Shown one piece after another: positions 8,672 to 17,738 of a stretch of 64,000 bases of DNA. The translations under genes were made by a program, and so were the position numbers. The first letter of the stretch is position 1; the number at the start of each line of letters is the position of its first letter. The stretch is from Falsiruegeria mediterranea M17. GTDB taxonomy: Bacteria > Pseudomonadota > Alphaproteobacteria > Rhodobacterales > Rhodobacteraceae. The stretch covers positions 144,402-208,401 of the forward strand of contig NZ_ONZG01000010.1 in assembly GCF_900302455.1 (NCBI RefSeq). Reading direction: 5' to 3'. The notes under the pieces were generated by a model that saw only the letters and a program-made list of their open reading frames with translations, searched no databases and was not told the origin of the DNA.

Positions 8672-9910
8672 TCAGGCCGCCTGATCCAATTCAAAGGCAT
8701 CATGCAGTGCCTGAACAGCAAGTTCCATGTATTTCCGATCAATCAGAACGGAAATTTTTATCTCGGAGGTTGTAATGACCTTGATGTTGATCCCCTCATC
8801 CGAGAGCACCTTGAACATCTTGGCCGCAACGCCCGACTGCGACCGCATGCCGATGCCCACAACCGAAACCTTGGCCACGTCGGTGTCCGCGATCAGTTCG
8901 GCATAGTTCAGCTCCCCCTGCTCCTTGATCGCCAGCAGCGCCTGTTCGGCGCGCGCGACCTGATCAGTGGGGCAGCTGAAGGTCATGTCGGTGCGGCCCT
9001 CGTCCGAGATGTTCTGCACGATCATGTCGACGTTGACGCCGCCATCGCTCAGCGCGGTAAAGATGGTGGCAGCAATACCCGGACGGTCTGCGACCGATTG
9101 CAGGGTCATCTTGGCTTCGTCCCGCGAATAGGCGACGCCCGAAACTACATTGGATTCCATGATATCCTCCTCATCGCAGACCAGGGTACCGGCCTCGTCG
9201 GATTGTTCTTCAAAGCTGCTGAGAACACGCAGTTTTACCTTGTAGCGCATCGCCAGCTCGACCGAGCGGGTCTGCAGCACCTTGGCCCCCAGCGAGGCCA
9301 GTTCGAGCATCTCCTCGAACGAGATCCTGTCCAGCTTGCGCGCTTTCTCGCAGATGCGCGGGTCGGTGGTATAGACGCCGTCAACATCGGTGTAGATGTC
9401 ACAACGTTCCGCATCAAAAGCAGCAGCAAAGGCCACCGCAGTGGTGTCCGAGCCGCCACGGCCCAGGGTGGTGATCCGACCCTCGGGGCTGATGCCCTGG
9501 AAACCGGCCACGACAGCCACGCGCATACCCTCGCCGAACTTTTCGTTGATGTTCTTGGTCGGGATCTCTTCGATCCGGGCCTGACCGTGGGCCGATGTGG
9601 TCATCAGCGGCACTTGCCAGCCCTGCCAACTGCGCGCGGGAACGTCCATTTCCTGCAAGGTCAGCGCCATCAGGCCCGCAGTGATATTCTCACCCGAGGA
9701 CACAACGGCGTCATATTCACGCGCATCATAGAGCGGCGAGGTTTCGTTCACCCAGCCCACCAGTTCATTGGTCTTGCCCGACATGGCCGACACGATGACG
9801 ATGACGTCGTAGCCCTTGGCCACTTCGACACCCACGCGCTTGGCCACGCGGCGGATACGATCAAGGTTGGCAACAGACGTGCCACCGAATTTCATCACGA
9901 GTACGGGCAT
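8672..9910 (-). CDS. lysC: Aspartate kinase
   Basis: It phosphorylates L-aspartate, the first step toward lysine, threonine, methionine and isoleucine. The start at ATG 9910 gives MPVLVMKFGGTSVA, the usual beginning of the family, and 412 residues. A GTG 13 codons upstream is in frame but has no spaced ribosome site. The kinase domain (about 1-250) has KFGGTS and the GRGGSDTTAVA and DVDGVYTTDPR segments. Tandem ACT domains (about 265-410) imply feedback control by lysine/threonine. lysC leads a two-gene unit with ptsP, an arrangement seen in related alphaproteobacteria. thrC of the same pathway lies at 31586-32977. Confidence 0.96.
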   Translation of the reverse strand: MPVLVMKFGGTSVANLDRIRRVAKRVGVEVAKGYDVIVIVSAMSGKTNELVGWVNETSPLYDAREYDAVVSSGENITAGLMALTLQEMDVPARSWQGWQVPLMTTSAHGQARIEEIPTKNINEKFGEGMRVAVVAGFQGISPEGRITTLGRGGSDTTAVAFAAAFDAERCDIYTDVDGVYTTDPRICEKARKLDRISFEEMLELASLGAKVLQTRSVELAMRYKVKLRVLSSFEEQSDEAGTLVCDEEDIMESNVVSGVAYSRDEAKMTLQSVADRPGIAATIFTALSDGGVNVDMIVQNISDEGRTDMTFSCPTDQVARAEQALLAIKEQGELNYAELIADTDVAKVSVVGIGMRSQSGVAAKMFKVLSDEGINIKVITTSEIKISVLIDRKYMELAVQALHDAFELDQAA

Positions 9911-10094
9911 GGGGTCAGAAGTCTCCGCGCCTTGGATTATTGGTTCCACGCCTCATATGCGAGGGGGGTCTCAATCGCAAGTGGCGCGGCCGCAATGTTA
10001 GCGTCATCTGTACCGCTTTTATGTCGCAACTGCTTTACAGGCTGGTTTCGCGGTGCCAGTTTGAAACAAAATCACTGATCTCACAGGACATTCA

Positions 10095-10457
10095 ATGCGT
10101 TTGTTTCCCGCGGCCTTTGCGCTGACCCTGCTCGCCTCACCCTTGTTTGCACAACAGGCCACTGTTTCCGGCACCGATGGCAACAACAATGCCTTGGGTA
10201 CCGTGCCTTGCGCCGCCCCCGGCAATGCCTTGCAAAACTGCCATGCCGAGCTGCGCAGAAAAGAAGACGGTGGCGTCACGCTTGCGGTGCAAATTCCCGG
10301 CGGTGACGTGCGGCGCATCTATTTCGAGGATGGCAAACCCACATCGTCCAGCTCCCCCACCCCGATCAGCCACGAGGTGCAAGGGGGAATCATGCGGATT
10401 TTCATCGAGCCCGGCGAAGTGTTCGAGGTACCCGCAGACGCGGTGAAACCTCAATAG
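10095..10457 (+). CDS. Small secreted protein of unknown function
   Basis: 120 residues. The N-terminus (MRLFPAAFALTLLASPLFAQ) is a clear signal peptide with AxA-like cleavage after LFA, so the mature protein of about 100 residues is periplasmic or secreted. It has two cysteines (in VPCAA and QNCHAE) that could form a disulfide, and a Ser/Pro-rich stretch near residue 85. AGGA precedes the ATG. The stop overlaps the convergent SDR gene by 7 bases. I recognise no family. Confidence 0.75.
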   Translation: MRLFPAAFALTLLASPLFAQQATVSGTDGNNNALGTVPCAAPGNALQNCHAELRRKEDGGVTLAVQIPGGDVRRIYFEDGKPTSSSSPTPISHEVQGGIMRIFIEPGEVFEVPADAVKPQ

Positions 10458-11092
10458 GCGTGATCGCGCCCGTCCCAGGTTTTGAAGCAGCCGGTGCTGG
10501 CCAAGTCCAACTCGGCAAAGCGGGCGATCAGACCCTCGGCGGCTTCATCGACCGAGATATCGCCCTCGGCTCCGCCCATATCAGTGCGGACCCACCCTGG
10601 GTGGTAGATTCCCACAGCGATGCCTTTCGGCTTCAGATCGGCGGACAGATTGCGACCCAGGTTCAAAGCCGCCGCCTTGGACGCGCGATAGATATAGCTA
10701 CCGCCCGGCGCACGGGTGTGTGACGCCATTTGCGAGGAGATGATGGCGATGCGCGCGCCATCGGCCAGTTCCAGGTTCGGCATCAGCGCCTGCACGGTCA
10801 GAAACACGCCGGTGATATTGGCGGCAAAGGTCTGCGCCCACATCTCGGCCGGGTAGCCGTCCGGCTCCTGCGCCTTGTCCAGATAGACGCCTGCATTGCA
10901 GATCAGCAGGTCCACAGGTTTGCCGGACATTTGCTCGGCCATCTCGCGGTGCTGTGCTGGATCGGTGACATCCAGCGTCACGGTTTCGGAGCCGTCACGC
11001 GCGGTTCCGGTCACGGTGTGGCCGTCTGCGCGGTACCTTTTGCTGATTTCCTTGCCGATACCGCGATTGGCGCCCGTGATCAGGATATGCAT
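10451..11092 (-). CDS. Short-chain dehydrogenase/reductase
   Basis: An NAD(P)-dependent SDR oxidoreductase of 213 residues from the start MHILITGANRGIG at 11092. The Rossmann glycine motif TGANRGIG is at the N-terminus, NAG is in LLICNAGVY, the catalytic Ser is in AIISSQMAS, and the YxxxK pair is in YRASKAA. The start lies 4 bases after the DUF1178 gene stop, which suggests coupling. A longer in-frame extension (21 codons) would overlap that gene and lacks SDR character. The substrate is unknown; length and motif order fit the classical SDR group. Confidence 0.88.
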   Translation of the reverse strand: MHILITGANRGIGKEISKRYRADGHTVTGTARDGSETVTLDVTDPAQHREMAEQMSGKPVDLLICNAGVYLDKAQEPDGYPAEMWAQTFAANITGVFLTVQALMPNLELADGARIAIISSQMASHTRAPGGSYIYRASKAAALNLGRNLSADLKPKGIAVGIYHPGWVRTDMGGAEGDISVDEAAEGLIARFAELDLASTGCFKTWDGRDHAY

Positions 11093-11096
11093 TGGA

Positions 11097-11555
11097 TCAA
11101 TTTGTCTTTCTGTTTGGCATGAATGGAAGCGGTGTGACCGGCACACCATCATCAATCAGGGATTTGGCGTCTTCCAGATTCGCCTCACCATAGATCGATC
11201 GTTCCGGCGCTTCGCCTTCGTGCATGGCGCGCGCCTCGGACGCGAAATCCTTGCCGACATAATCCGAGTTCGCCTCGATCTGCTTGCGCACCTCGGCCAT
11301 GGCTTTTTCCATGTCCGAAGCAGGTTCACTAAGCTTTGGCGTCGGTGCAGGCGCAGCCTCGGGTACAGGCGGCGTCGCTGCAGCCGAGCGCGCAGGCCGA
11401 ACGCGCGGCGTCATGATCGCCTTTTCGACCTCGGTGTGGCCACAGACCGCGCATGTCACCATGCCCGTTACCGCCAGCTTGTCATAGGCTTCGGCGGACT
11501 GGAACCAGCTGTCAAAGCTGTGGCCTTTGCTGCATTTCAACGCATACTGAATCAT
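11097..11555 (-). CDS. DUF1178 family protein
   Basis: 152 residues with the family's N-terminal layout: MIQYALKCSKGHSFDSWF followed by CAVCG, which together look like a small zinc-ribbon (Cys8, His11 and the CxxC pair). A low-complexity Ala/Pro linker leads to a C-terminal acidic region containing GEAPERSIYGEA, conserved in this family. The function is unknown. It heads a two-gene unit with the SDR downstream (4-base gap). Confidence 0.85.
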   Translation of the reverse strand: MIQYALKCSKGHSFDSWFQSAEAYDKLAVTGMVTCAVCGHTEVEKAIMTPRVRPARSAAATPPVPEAAPAPTPKLSEPASDMEKAMAEVRKQIEANSDYVGKDFASEARAMHEGEAPERSIYGEANLEDAKSLIDDGVPVTPLPFMPNRKTN

Positions 11556-11670
11556 CGTCGGCTCGTCGTTTAGGTTCGCGAATAGATATCCACACCGGCC
11601 CCAAGATCAAGCCCGGACGTAAAGCCCCGAGATCACAACAGGAAAGCCGCTAAACCCCATCATATTCACT

Positions 11671-12429
11671 CTAGCTGATTTGATCCGACATTCTAGAGCG
11701 TAAACGCAAAACCAATTCATCCTGCGGCAGGTCTGCGTCCACGGCCAAGCGGCGCAAGCCAAACTGGACATGGGCGATTTGCTGGTAATATCGCGTGTAG
11801 GCAAAATTCGTGCCCGCCCCGGCAACCGCCCCCAGAATAGGCACGGTTTGCGCCGCCAGTTTCTGCCCCAACGCAGTTGCCAGCTTGGGCGCGACAGTGG
11901 CGATCAGTTTCTGCATCGCCCCGCCGGTCAGCGTCATACGCGCCGACAGAAACCCCAGATCGGCCCCATCGTCGAAATCCAACGGCCCGGCGGCGGAAAA
12001 CACCCGGACACAATCGAACTGAACACTTTCGGTGGCCGGATCAAACCCGGTTTCCGCGGCAACACCCTGAATGGCGCGCAGCAACATCGTAGTGGTGGCG
12101 GGCAGTTCCACCAAGGCGCCGGGCAGTCCACCAAACCCACCAGCGGCCCCAAGGGCCGTGGTGACGGCGGTGTTGATCCATTCCTTTTGATCCGGGACGG
12201 CCCGACGCGTCCCTTGAGCGGCCTGCACCGACAGGCGCAGCGCGCGTTCCGTCGCCTCGGTCAACCCATCGCGAACATTGGCGGGCAGTTGGTCCAGCAG
12301 GCCTTCGGCCTTGCCACCCAGGGCGTTGAGCATCTGCACACCTGTTCCCCCGGCCGAGCGGTAGTGCTTGGCAATCCGATCCAGTTCCGTATCGGTGTCC
12401 AATGGCGGGCGAGTGATGATGTCGTGCAT
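11671..12429 (-). CDS. EcsC family protein
   Basis: 252 residues. The segment from about 90 to 220 is glycine- and alanine-rich with amphipathic or hydrophobic stretches (ALGAAGGFGGLPGALVELP, and PILGAVAGAGTNFAYTRYY near the C-terminus), characteristic of the EcsC domain family named after a Bacillus protein of unclear role. It lacks a signal peptide and probably associates peripherally with the inner membrane. It is monocistronic: 46 bases separate it from the upstream GNAT gene and 115 from DUF1178. Biochemical function is unknown. Confidence 0.78.
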   Translation of the reverse strand: MHDIITRPPLDTDTELDRIAKHYRSAGGTGVQMLNALGGKAEGLLDQLPANVRDGLTEATERALRLSVQAAQGTRRAVPDQKEWINTAVTTALGAAGGFGGLPGALVELPATTTMLLRAIQGVAAETGFDPATESVQFDCVRVFSAAGPLDFDDGADLGFLSARMTLTGGAMQKLIATVAPKLATALGQKLAAQTVPILGAVAGAGTNFAYTRYYQQIAHVQFGLRRLAVDADLPQDELVLRLRSRMSDQIS

Positions 12430-12475
12430 GGTACTCCCTTCTCGTCACTCAAGATTGGGAACGAAAGGCCGGATT

Positions 12476-12964
12476 TCAAGCGCTCCAGCGGGTTACAATA
12501 CCCTCAACGCCCTCCCAGGCCCCCTGTTGCAGGGCATTGCCCAGAACCCGGTCCGGGTTGGTGGGGGGGGGCATTTCAACGCCCGTCAGACGCTCGAATC
12601 CGAACCGGTTGTAATAGGGTGCATCGCCCACCAGCATCACCCTTTTCCAGCCGTGATTGGCGGCGGCCTCTAGCCCCTCCTGGATTAGAAACCCGCCCAG
12701 ACCTTCGCCTTGGTGGGTTGGGTGCACGGCAACAGGACCAAGCAGGAGGCTATCATGGTCGCCCACATGCACCGGCCAGAACCGGATGGCGCCCGCCAGA
12801 ATGCCCAGCTCATCGCGCGCGACCAGCGAAAACTCCTTCACCGGGTCCACATCGTCGCGCAAACGGTAAGACGACAGCGCCTCGCGACCGGGGGCAAAGC
12901 AGAGGTCAAAGAGCGCCTCGACCTCCCACCAATCATTGGCAGTTTCCGGTTTGACCTCGATCAC
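12476..12964 (-). CDS. GNAT N-acetyltransferase
   Basis: 162 residues with the GNAT fold. The acetyl-CoA pyrophosphate loop is in HPTHQGEGLGGFLIQEGL (R/Q-x-x-G-x-G/A pattern), preceded by the LLGPVAVHP strand and followed by VGDAPYYNRFGFE, typical of YhbS-like members. The substrate is not predictable. It is transcribed divergently from the flavin reductase gene, with 90 bases between the two starts. Confidence 0.85.
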   Translation of the reverse strand: MIEVKPETANDWWEVEALFDLCFAPGREALSSYRLRDDVDPVKEFSLVARDELGILAGAIRFWPVHVGDHDSLLLGPVAVHPTHQGEGLGGFLIQEGLEAAANHGWKRVMLVGDAPYYNRFGFERLTGVEMPPPTNPDRVLGNALQQGAWEGVEGIVTRWSA

Positions 12965-13054
12965 CTGCGTCTTGCCCTTTACCCAACTCTTTCCACGGGT
13001 GGCAATCGCCCTACCACTTCGCTACCCCTAGGGCAAACACTTGGAGAGAGATTG

Positions 13055-13660
13055 ATGTTCTACCGCCCCGAGGACGGCCACGGCCTGCCCCACAACCCGT
13101 TCAACGCCATCATAACCCCGCGCCCGATCGGCTGGATCTCTTCGCGTGATGGCGATGGCGTGAACAACCTTGCGCCTTACTCCTTTTTCAACGGCGTGGC
13201 TTACTTTCCGCCGCAGGTCATGTTTGCCTCGACCGGTGTGAAAGAGGATCAGGACAACACCAAGGACAGCATGGCCAACATCGAAGAGACGGGTGAGTTC
13301 TGCGTGAACGTGGTGGAATTTGCCGCCCGCGACGCGATGAACGCCAGCTCGGCCACTTTGGACAAATCGGTGGACGAATTTGCCCATGCAGGCCTGACGG
13401 CGGTCGAATGCGAAACCATCAATTGCGCCCGCATCGAAGGTGCACCGGCGGCGCTGGAATGCAAATTGACCAAGATCGTGACTTTGCCAGGTGAATCGAA
13501 CCGTGTGGCGTTCGGCGAGGTGACCGGCATCCATTTGCGCGATGATTGCCTGCGCGATGGGATCTTTGACGTGACCACCTATCGACCGCTGGCCAGATTG
13601 GGGTACCGCGATTATTCTGTAGTGCGCGAGCTGTTCTCGCTGCAAAGACCCGACGACTGA
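13055..13660 (+). CDS. Flavin reductase-like (FMN-binding split-barrel) protein
   Basis: 201 residues from ATG 13055, preceded by GGAGAGAG. The core ITPRPIGWISSRDGDGVNNLAPYSFFNG is the FMN-binding signature of the flavin reductase/DIM6-NTAB family, and GEFCVNVVE and the C-terminal RLGYRDYSVV fit as well. Such proteins reduce or bind flavin and often serve an oxygenase, but no oxygenase gene is adjacent. A longer in-frame ORF starting at 12710 would overlap the opposite GNAT gene and is a shadow. The stop overlaps the next start by one base (TGATG), so the two genes are coupled. Confidence 0.88.
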   Translation: MFYRPEDGHGLPHNPFNAIITPRPIGWISSRDGDGVNNLAPYSFFNGVAYFPPQVMFASTGVKEDQDNTKDSMANIEETGEFCVNVVEFAARDAMNASSATLDKSVDEFAHAGLTAVECETINCARIEGAPAALECKLTKIVTLPGESNRVAFGEVTGIHLRDDCLRDGIFDVTTYRPLARLGYRDYSVVRELFSLQRPDD

Positions 13661-14292
13661 TGCCCCTGCCCGACGCCACACGACGGTATCCAGTGACGCT
13701 GCCAGATGGCAGCGAACACAAGGGAACCGTGTTCCTGAACCGCGTGATTGATCATCCCCGGTTTCAGGTGGGCCACTACACCTACGCCTCGGACTTTGAT
13801 CCGCCCCAGGATTGGGCCAGCCATCTTGCGCCCTATCTGTTTAAAAACTCGACCGAGGCACTTCGTATCGGCAAGTTCTGTCAGATTGCCCATGGGGTTC
13901 GCTTCATCACCAGCTCGGCCAATCACGCGATGGACGGGTTGACCTGTTTCCCGTTCCCGGTGTTCGACCCCGAACAGATGATCGGATTCCAGCCCGATAC
14001 CCGTGACACGATGATCGGCCATGATGTGTGGGTCGGCTACGGCGCCCTGATCCTGCCGGGCGCGCAGATCGGAACCGGCGCCATCATCGGTGCAGGTGCA
14101 GTGGTACGTGGAACCGTGCCGGATTACGGCGTTGTGACCGGAAATCCGGGCACGGTCGTCAAATACCGGTTCGATGCAAACACGATCGCGACGCTGCTGG
14201 ATATGAGCTGGTGGGACTGGCCCGCAGAGCAGATCGCGCAAGCCGAATCTGCATTGCTGAGTGGAGATGTCGACGCACTCAAGCGGATTTGA
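13660..14292 (+). CDS. CatB-type hexapeptide-repeat O-acetyltransferase
   Basis: 210 residues of the xenobiotic/streptogramin acetyltransferase branch of left-handed beta-helix enzymes. The catalytic His lies in SANHAMDGLT, and the hexapeptide coil reads through DVWVGYGALILPGAQIGTGAIIGAGAVV. The acetyl-CoA-binding tail GNPGTVVKYRF and the C-terminal WWDWP motif are typical. It is a cytosolic trimer by family analogy. The acceptor is unknown; despite the drug-resistance name many chromosomal members have other substrates. Its start overlaps the flavin reductase stop. Confidence 0.88.
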   Translation: MPLPDATRRYPVTLPDGSEHKGTVFLNRVIDHPRFQVGHYTYASDFDPPQDWASHLAPYLFKNSTEALRIGKFCQIAHGVRFITSSANHAMDGLTCFPFPVFDPEQMIGFQPDTRDTMIGHDVWVGYGALILPGAQIGTGAIIGAGAVVRGTVPDYGVVTGNPGTVVKYRFDANTIATLLDMSWWDWPAEQIAQAESALLSGDVDALKRI

Positions 14293-14296
14293 AACA

Positions 14297-14324
14297 AATC
14301 GGGCGACCGCTTGGCCGCCCGATT
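14297..14324. terminator. Bidirectional terminator
   Basis: The perfect 9-bp stem AATCGGGCG/CGCCCGATT with a 10-base loop lies between the convergent acetyltransferase (ends 14292) and SulP gene (ends 14335). A/T-rich bases flank both sides, so it can serve both. Confidence 0.7.
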
Positions 14325-14334
14325 GTGATTTGGA

Positions 14335-15969
14335 TTAGTGGCCGCCCAAAACACCGGTGCGGACCGAGTAATCAACCGCCAGCGCATAATCGGGGTCATC
14401 ATCGCTGTCGACCATCAGGTGACCGGCCTTTGTCAGCAGTTGGTGACAGTCGCGGGTCAGATGGCGCAGCATGATCTTTTTGCCCGCTTCTTCGTATTTT
14501 AGCGCAACAGCCTCAATCGCTTGCAGCGCCGATTGGTCCACAACGCGGCTGTTGGCGAAGTCCACGATCACGGTGTCAGGGTCTTCGCTTACAGTGAACA
14601 GTTCACCAAATCCATCGGCCGACCCAAAGAACAGCGGGCCGTTGATTTCGTAAACCTTGGCGCCCTCTTCGGTGAGCGACTCGCGGGTTTCAGCGTGGAT
14701 GCGTTTGGCGTTGTTCCAAGCGTAGGCCAGAGCTGAGACGATGACACCAACCACAACGGCGACGGCGAGGTCTTCCATCACGGTCACAACCGTCACCAGA
14801 ACGATGACAAAGGCGTCCATCAGGGGCACCTTGCGCATGATCTTGAACGAGTTCCAGGCAAAGGTCCCGATCACCACCATGAACATTACACCGACCAGAG
14901 CGGCCAGCGGGATCTGCTCGATCAGGGGCGAGCCCACAAGAATGAAGAGCAATAGGAACAAGGCCGCCGCGATCCCTGCAACTCGGGTCCGTCCGCCGGA
15001 TTTCACGTTGATCATCGACTGACCGATCATCGCACAACCGCCCATACCGCCAAAGAAACCGGTGACAACGTTGGCTGCCCCCTGAGCGATACACTCCTGG
15101 CTGGCACCACCGCGTTTGCCGGTCATCTCGCCCACCAGGTTCAGCGTCAGCAGTGATTCAATCAGGCCAATGGCGGCCAGGATTACGGCATAGGGCAGGA
15201 TGATTTCAAAGGTTTCCCAATTCAGCGGAACCATCGGGATGTGAAAGCTCGGCAAACCGCCCTTGATCGAGGCCAGATCACCCACGCGCGGAACATCCAG
15301 ACCCATCGCGATGACAAGACCGGCGACCACGGCAATGCCTGCCAGAGGTGCCGGGATCACACGAGTGATGCGCGGCATGACCCAGATGATCGCCATGGTC
15401 AGCGCCACCAGCCCCAGCATCATGTAGAGCGGTGTGCCGGACAGCCATTCACCGCCAGACATGCCGTGACCGGTGTTTTCCATCGTGCCGGGCACTTTGA
15501 ACTGGCCCATTTGCGCCAGGAAAATCACGATCGCCAGACCGTTCACAAAGCCCAGCATCACCGGATGCGGCACCAACCGGATGAATTTGCCCCACTGCAT
15601 CACACCCGCAATGACCTGCAAAATCCCCATCAAAACAACGGTCGCAAACAGGTATTCGACCCCATGCTGCGCCACCAACGCCACCATGACCACGGCCAAG
15701 GCCCCGGTCGCGCCCGAAATCATGCCGGGGCGGCCTCCGATCAGCGCAGTGATCAGGCCAACCAGAAACGCCGCATACAGACCCACCAACGGGTGCACAC
15801 CCGCCACAAAGGCAAAGGCCACCGCCTCGGGCACCAACGCAAGGGCAACAGTCAGACCGGACAAAAGCTCGATGCGGATACGGCCGATGCTGAAGCCTTC
15901 GTCGGGCATCCAACGCAGATCGGGATAGTCTAGACGGCTGGCGAATGAGGCCAAAAGGGCTCGGGGCAT
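14335..15969 (-). CDS. SulP family anion permease with STAS domain
   Basis: A secondary anion transporter of 544 residues in the inner membrane: a long hydrophobic region with about 10-12 helices (about 30-420), then a cytoplasmic STAS domain (about 435-530) with VIVDFANSRVVDQSALQAIE. The SulP signature region is near the N-terminus (LSGLTVALALVPEAVAFAFVAGVHP), and GFFGGMGGCAMIGQSMINVKSG fits the core domain. Family members carry sulfate, bicarbonate or C4-dicarboxylates; which one applies here cannot be read. It stands alone, convergent with the acetyltransferase. Confidence 0.92.
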   Translation of the reverse strand: MPRALLASFASRLDYPDLRWMPDEGFSIGRIRIELLSGLTVALALVPEAVAFAFVAGVHPLVGLYAAFLVGLITALIGGRPGMISGATGALAVVMVALVAQHGVEYLFATVVLMGILQVIAGVMQWGKFIRLVPHPVMLGFVNGLAIVIFLAQMGQFKVPGTMENTGHGMSGGEWLSGTPLYMMLGLVALTMAIIWVMPRITRVIPAPLAGIAVVAGLVIAMGLDVPRVGDLASIKGGLPSFHIPMVPLNWETFEIILPYAVILAAIGLIESLLTLNLVGEMTGKRGGASQECIAQGAANVVTGFFGGMGGCAMIGQSMINVKSGGRTRVAGIAAALFLLLFILVGSPLIEQIPLAALVGVMFMVVIGTFAWNSFKIMRKVPLMDAFVIVLVTVVTVMEDLAVAVVVGVIVSALAYAWNNAKRIHAETRESLTEEGAKVYEINGPLFFGSADGFGELFTVSEDPDTVIVDFANSRVVDQSALQAIEAVALKYEEAGKKIMLRHLTRDCHQLLTKAGHLMVDSDDDPDYALAVDYSVRTGVLGGH

Positions 15970-16144
15970 GGCGGGATCCTACGGGGTTTGTTCGCGACTT
16001 TGGCGCGTTTTCGCCGAAAACCGCTGGAAAACCTGCGAGCCCGGCAACTGAACGTCGCGCAGCCCTTAACATACCTGAGGCGAAAAACCACCCCTCTCGC
16101 CAACGTGACTTGCGAGAATGCCACACCGCCGTCATCCCTGAAGC

Positions 16145-16708
16145 ATGAGATGGCTATGTATGACATATTTGCTGCTTTCTCCGGCAGCTTGGGCACAGGA
16201 CTTGCAAGGCAATGACACCCCGGGCAACTGGCGGGTGACGCATCACAAAATTCACGACATCTGGAATTCCATGTGCGACGAGCGCGAGGAACAGGGCACC
16301 CTGGTGCAGCGCTGCTATCTGCGCAGGGTCGATGTCTTTTCCCCGCGCCCCAAATTCGTGGCACAGTTCCTGTTCATCACGCCTGAGGTGGAGGGGTACA
16401 AGGTCGAATTCGGGATGGAGCCGGGAACGTTGTTTTCACCCAACGGGTTTCGGATCGAGACGATGCAGGGCGACATCTGGCGCACCCGGTTTCCGGGCTG
16501 CCTGACGGGGTTGAGCTGCACCTTCACCGGCGATGACGCCGATGTGCTGATTGCCAGCATGCAAGACGGCGAGGCGTTTCGTTTCACCTTTCGCGACCGT
16601 CATGGACAACCGCAGGATCTAAGTTGGCCCTTGTCCGGTTTTGGTGACGCCTGGCAGGATTTTCAGCAGCAGATCAAGGCGCGCGGCCTTTTGCCCGTTG
16701 ATGAATAG
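16145..16708 (+). CDS. Invasion-associated locus B (IalB)-like periplasmic protein
   Basis: 187 residues with an N-terminal signal peptide ending near SPAAWAQ. The mature part has the IalB layout: GNWRV at the beginning, CDEREEQG...QRCYLRR with two Cys, and a second pair PGCLTGLSC about 80 residues later, probably two disulfides. IalB proteins are widespread in non-pathogenic alphaproteobacteria with an undefined envelope role. The start ATG at 16145 is the first possible; a later ATG at 16160 would shorten the signal peptide. Confidence 0.7.
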   Translation: MRWLCMTYLLLSPAAWAQDLQGNDTPGNWRVTHHKIHDIWNSMCDEREEQGTLVQRCYLRRVDVFSPRPKFVAQFLFITPEVEGYKVEFGMEPGTLFSPNGFRIETMQGDIWRTRFPGCLTGLSCTFTGDDADVLIASMQDGEAFRFTFRDRHGQPQDLSWPLSGFGDAWQDFQQQIKARGLLPVDE

Positions 16709-16780
16709 GCCACCCTTGCCAAACGGGGCACCAACCCTCACAACTTGCGAAACACTCAATCCAACTGGGGGATATGACCC

Positions 16781-17653
16781 GTGAGCAAAACGAAAATCGC
16801 CGTCATCGGCGGCTCGGGCATCTATGATATCGACGGGCTGCAAGGCGCGGAATGGGTCAGCGTCGAAACGCCTTGGGGCACCCCTTCGGATCAAATTCTC
16901 ACAGGCTCGCTGGACGGGGTCGACATGGCGTTCCTGCCGCGACACGGGCGCGGCCATGTGCATTCCCCGACTGAAGTGCCCTATCGCGCCAACATCGATG
17001 CGCTCAAGCGGTTGGGGGTGACGGATGTGATTAGCGTCAGCGCCTGCGGGTCGTTCCGCGAGGCGATGGCACCGGGCGATTTCGTCATCGTCGACCAGTT
17101 CATCGACCGTACTTTTGCCCGCGAAAAAAGCTTTTTCGGTACCGGTTGTGTGGCTCATGTCAGTGTCACCCACCCCACATGCCCGCGTCTAAGCGATGCC
17201 TGCGAAACCGCAGCCAAAGCTGCTGGCATCAACGTGCATCGCGGTGGCACCTATCTGGCGATGGAAGGTCCACAATTCTCAACCCTCGCAGAATCCAAGA
17301 TGTACCGCGAACACTGGGGCGCGGATGTCATTGGCATGACTAACATGCCCGAGGCCAAACTCGCCCGCGAGGCCGAGCTTTGCTACGCCTCTGTGGCCAT
17401 GGTCACCGATTATGACAGCTGGCACCCGGATCATGGCGAGGTGGACGTGACCGCCATCATCGCCACCCTGACCGGCAACGCCGAAAAGGGTCGCAACCTG
17501 GTCAAAGGCCTGCCTGCCCTTTTGGGTGCAGACCGCGATCCTTGCCCCCACGGCTGCGACCGGGCGCTGGAATACGCGATCCTGACCGCTCCTGAGAAAC
17601 GCGATCCTGCGCTGCTGGCCAAGCTTGACGCAGTCGCCGGGCGCATTCTGTAA
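16781..17653 (+). CDS. mtnP: S-methyl-5'-thioadenosine phosphorylase
   Basis: It phosphorolyses methylthioadenosine, the by-product of polyamine and homoserine-lactone synthesis, to adenine and 5-methylthioribose 1-phosphate. 290 residues with a GTG start preceded by GGGGGAT. The N-terminal phosphate loop VIGGSGIY, FLPRHGRGHVHSP, GTYLAMEGPQFST and the EAKLAREAELCYA/TDYDSWH segments identify the MTAP subfamily rather than plain purine nucleoside phosphorylase. apt at 21019 would recycle the adenine. A hairpin follows directly. Confidence 0.93.
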   Translation: MSKTKIAVIGGSGIYDIDGLQGAEWVSVETPWGTPSDQILTGSLDGVDMAFLPRHGRGHVHSPTEVPYRANIDALKRLGVTDVISVSACGSFREAMAPGDFVIVDQFIDRTFAREKSFFGTGCVAHVSVTHPTCPRLSDACETAAKAAGINVHRGGTYLAMEGPQFSTLAESKMYREHWGADVIGMTNMPEAKLAREAELCYASVAMVTDYDSWHPDHGEVDVTAIIATLTGNAEKGRNLVKGLPALLGADRDPCPHGCDRALEYAILTAPEKRDPALLAKLDAVAGRIL

Positions 17654-17664
17654 GACAAAAATCA

Positions 17665-17694
17665 CTCCCGCCGGTCAGTTGGGACCGACGGGAG
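17665..17694 (+). terminator. Terminator hairpin after mtnP
   Basis: CTCCCGCCGGTC pairs with GACCGACGGGAG (12 bp, one mismatch) around a 6-base loop, 11 bases after the mtnP stop. It has no clear T run. It separates mtnP from the convergent gene at 17739. Confidence 0.55.
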
Positions 17695-17738
17695 GCCTCG
17701 GGCCCCGGGAGGATGACCCGAGTTCACGCGTCTTCAGG

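Noticed and set aside
8504..10078. 524-codon plus-strand ORF
   Set aside because: It lies antisense to lysC and the start of ptsP, both certain; its composition (His, Asp, Arg, Gly rich) is that of a shadow frame in GC-rich DNA.
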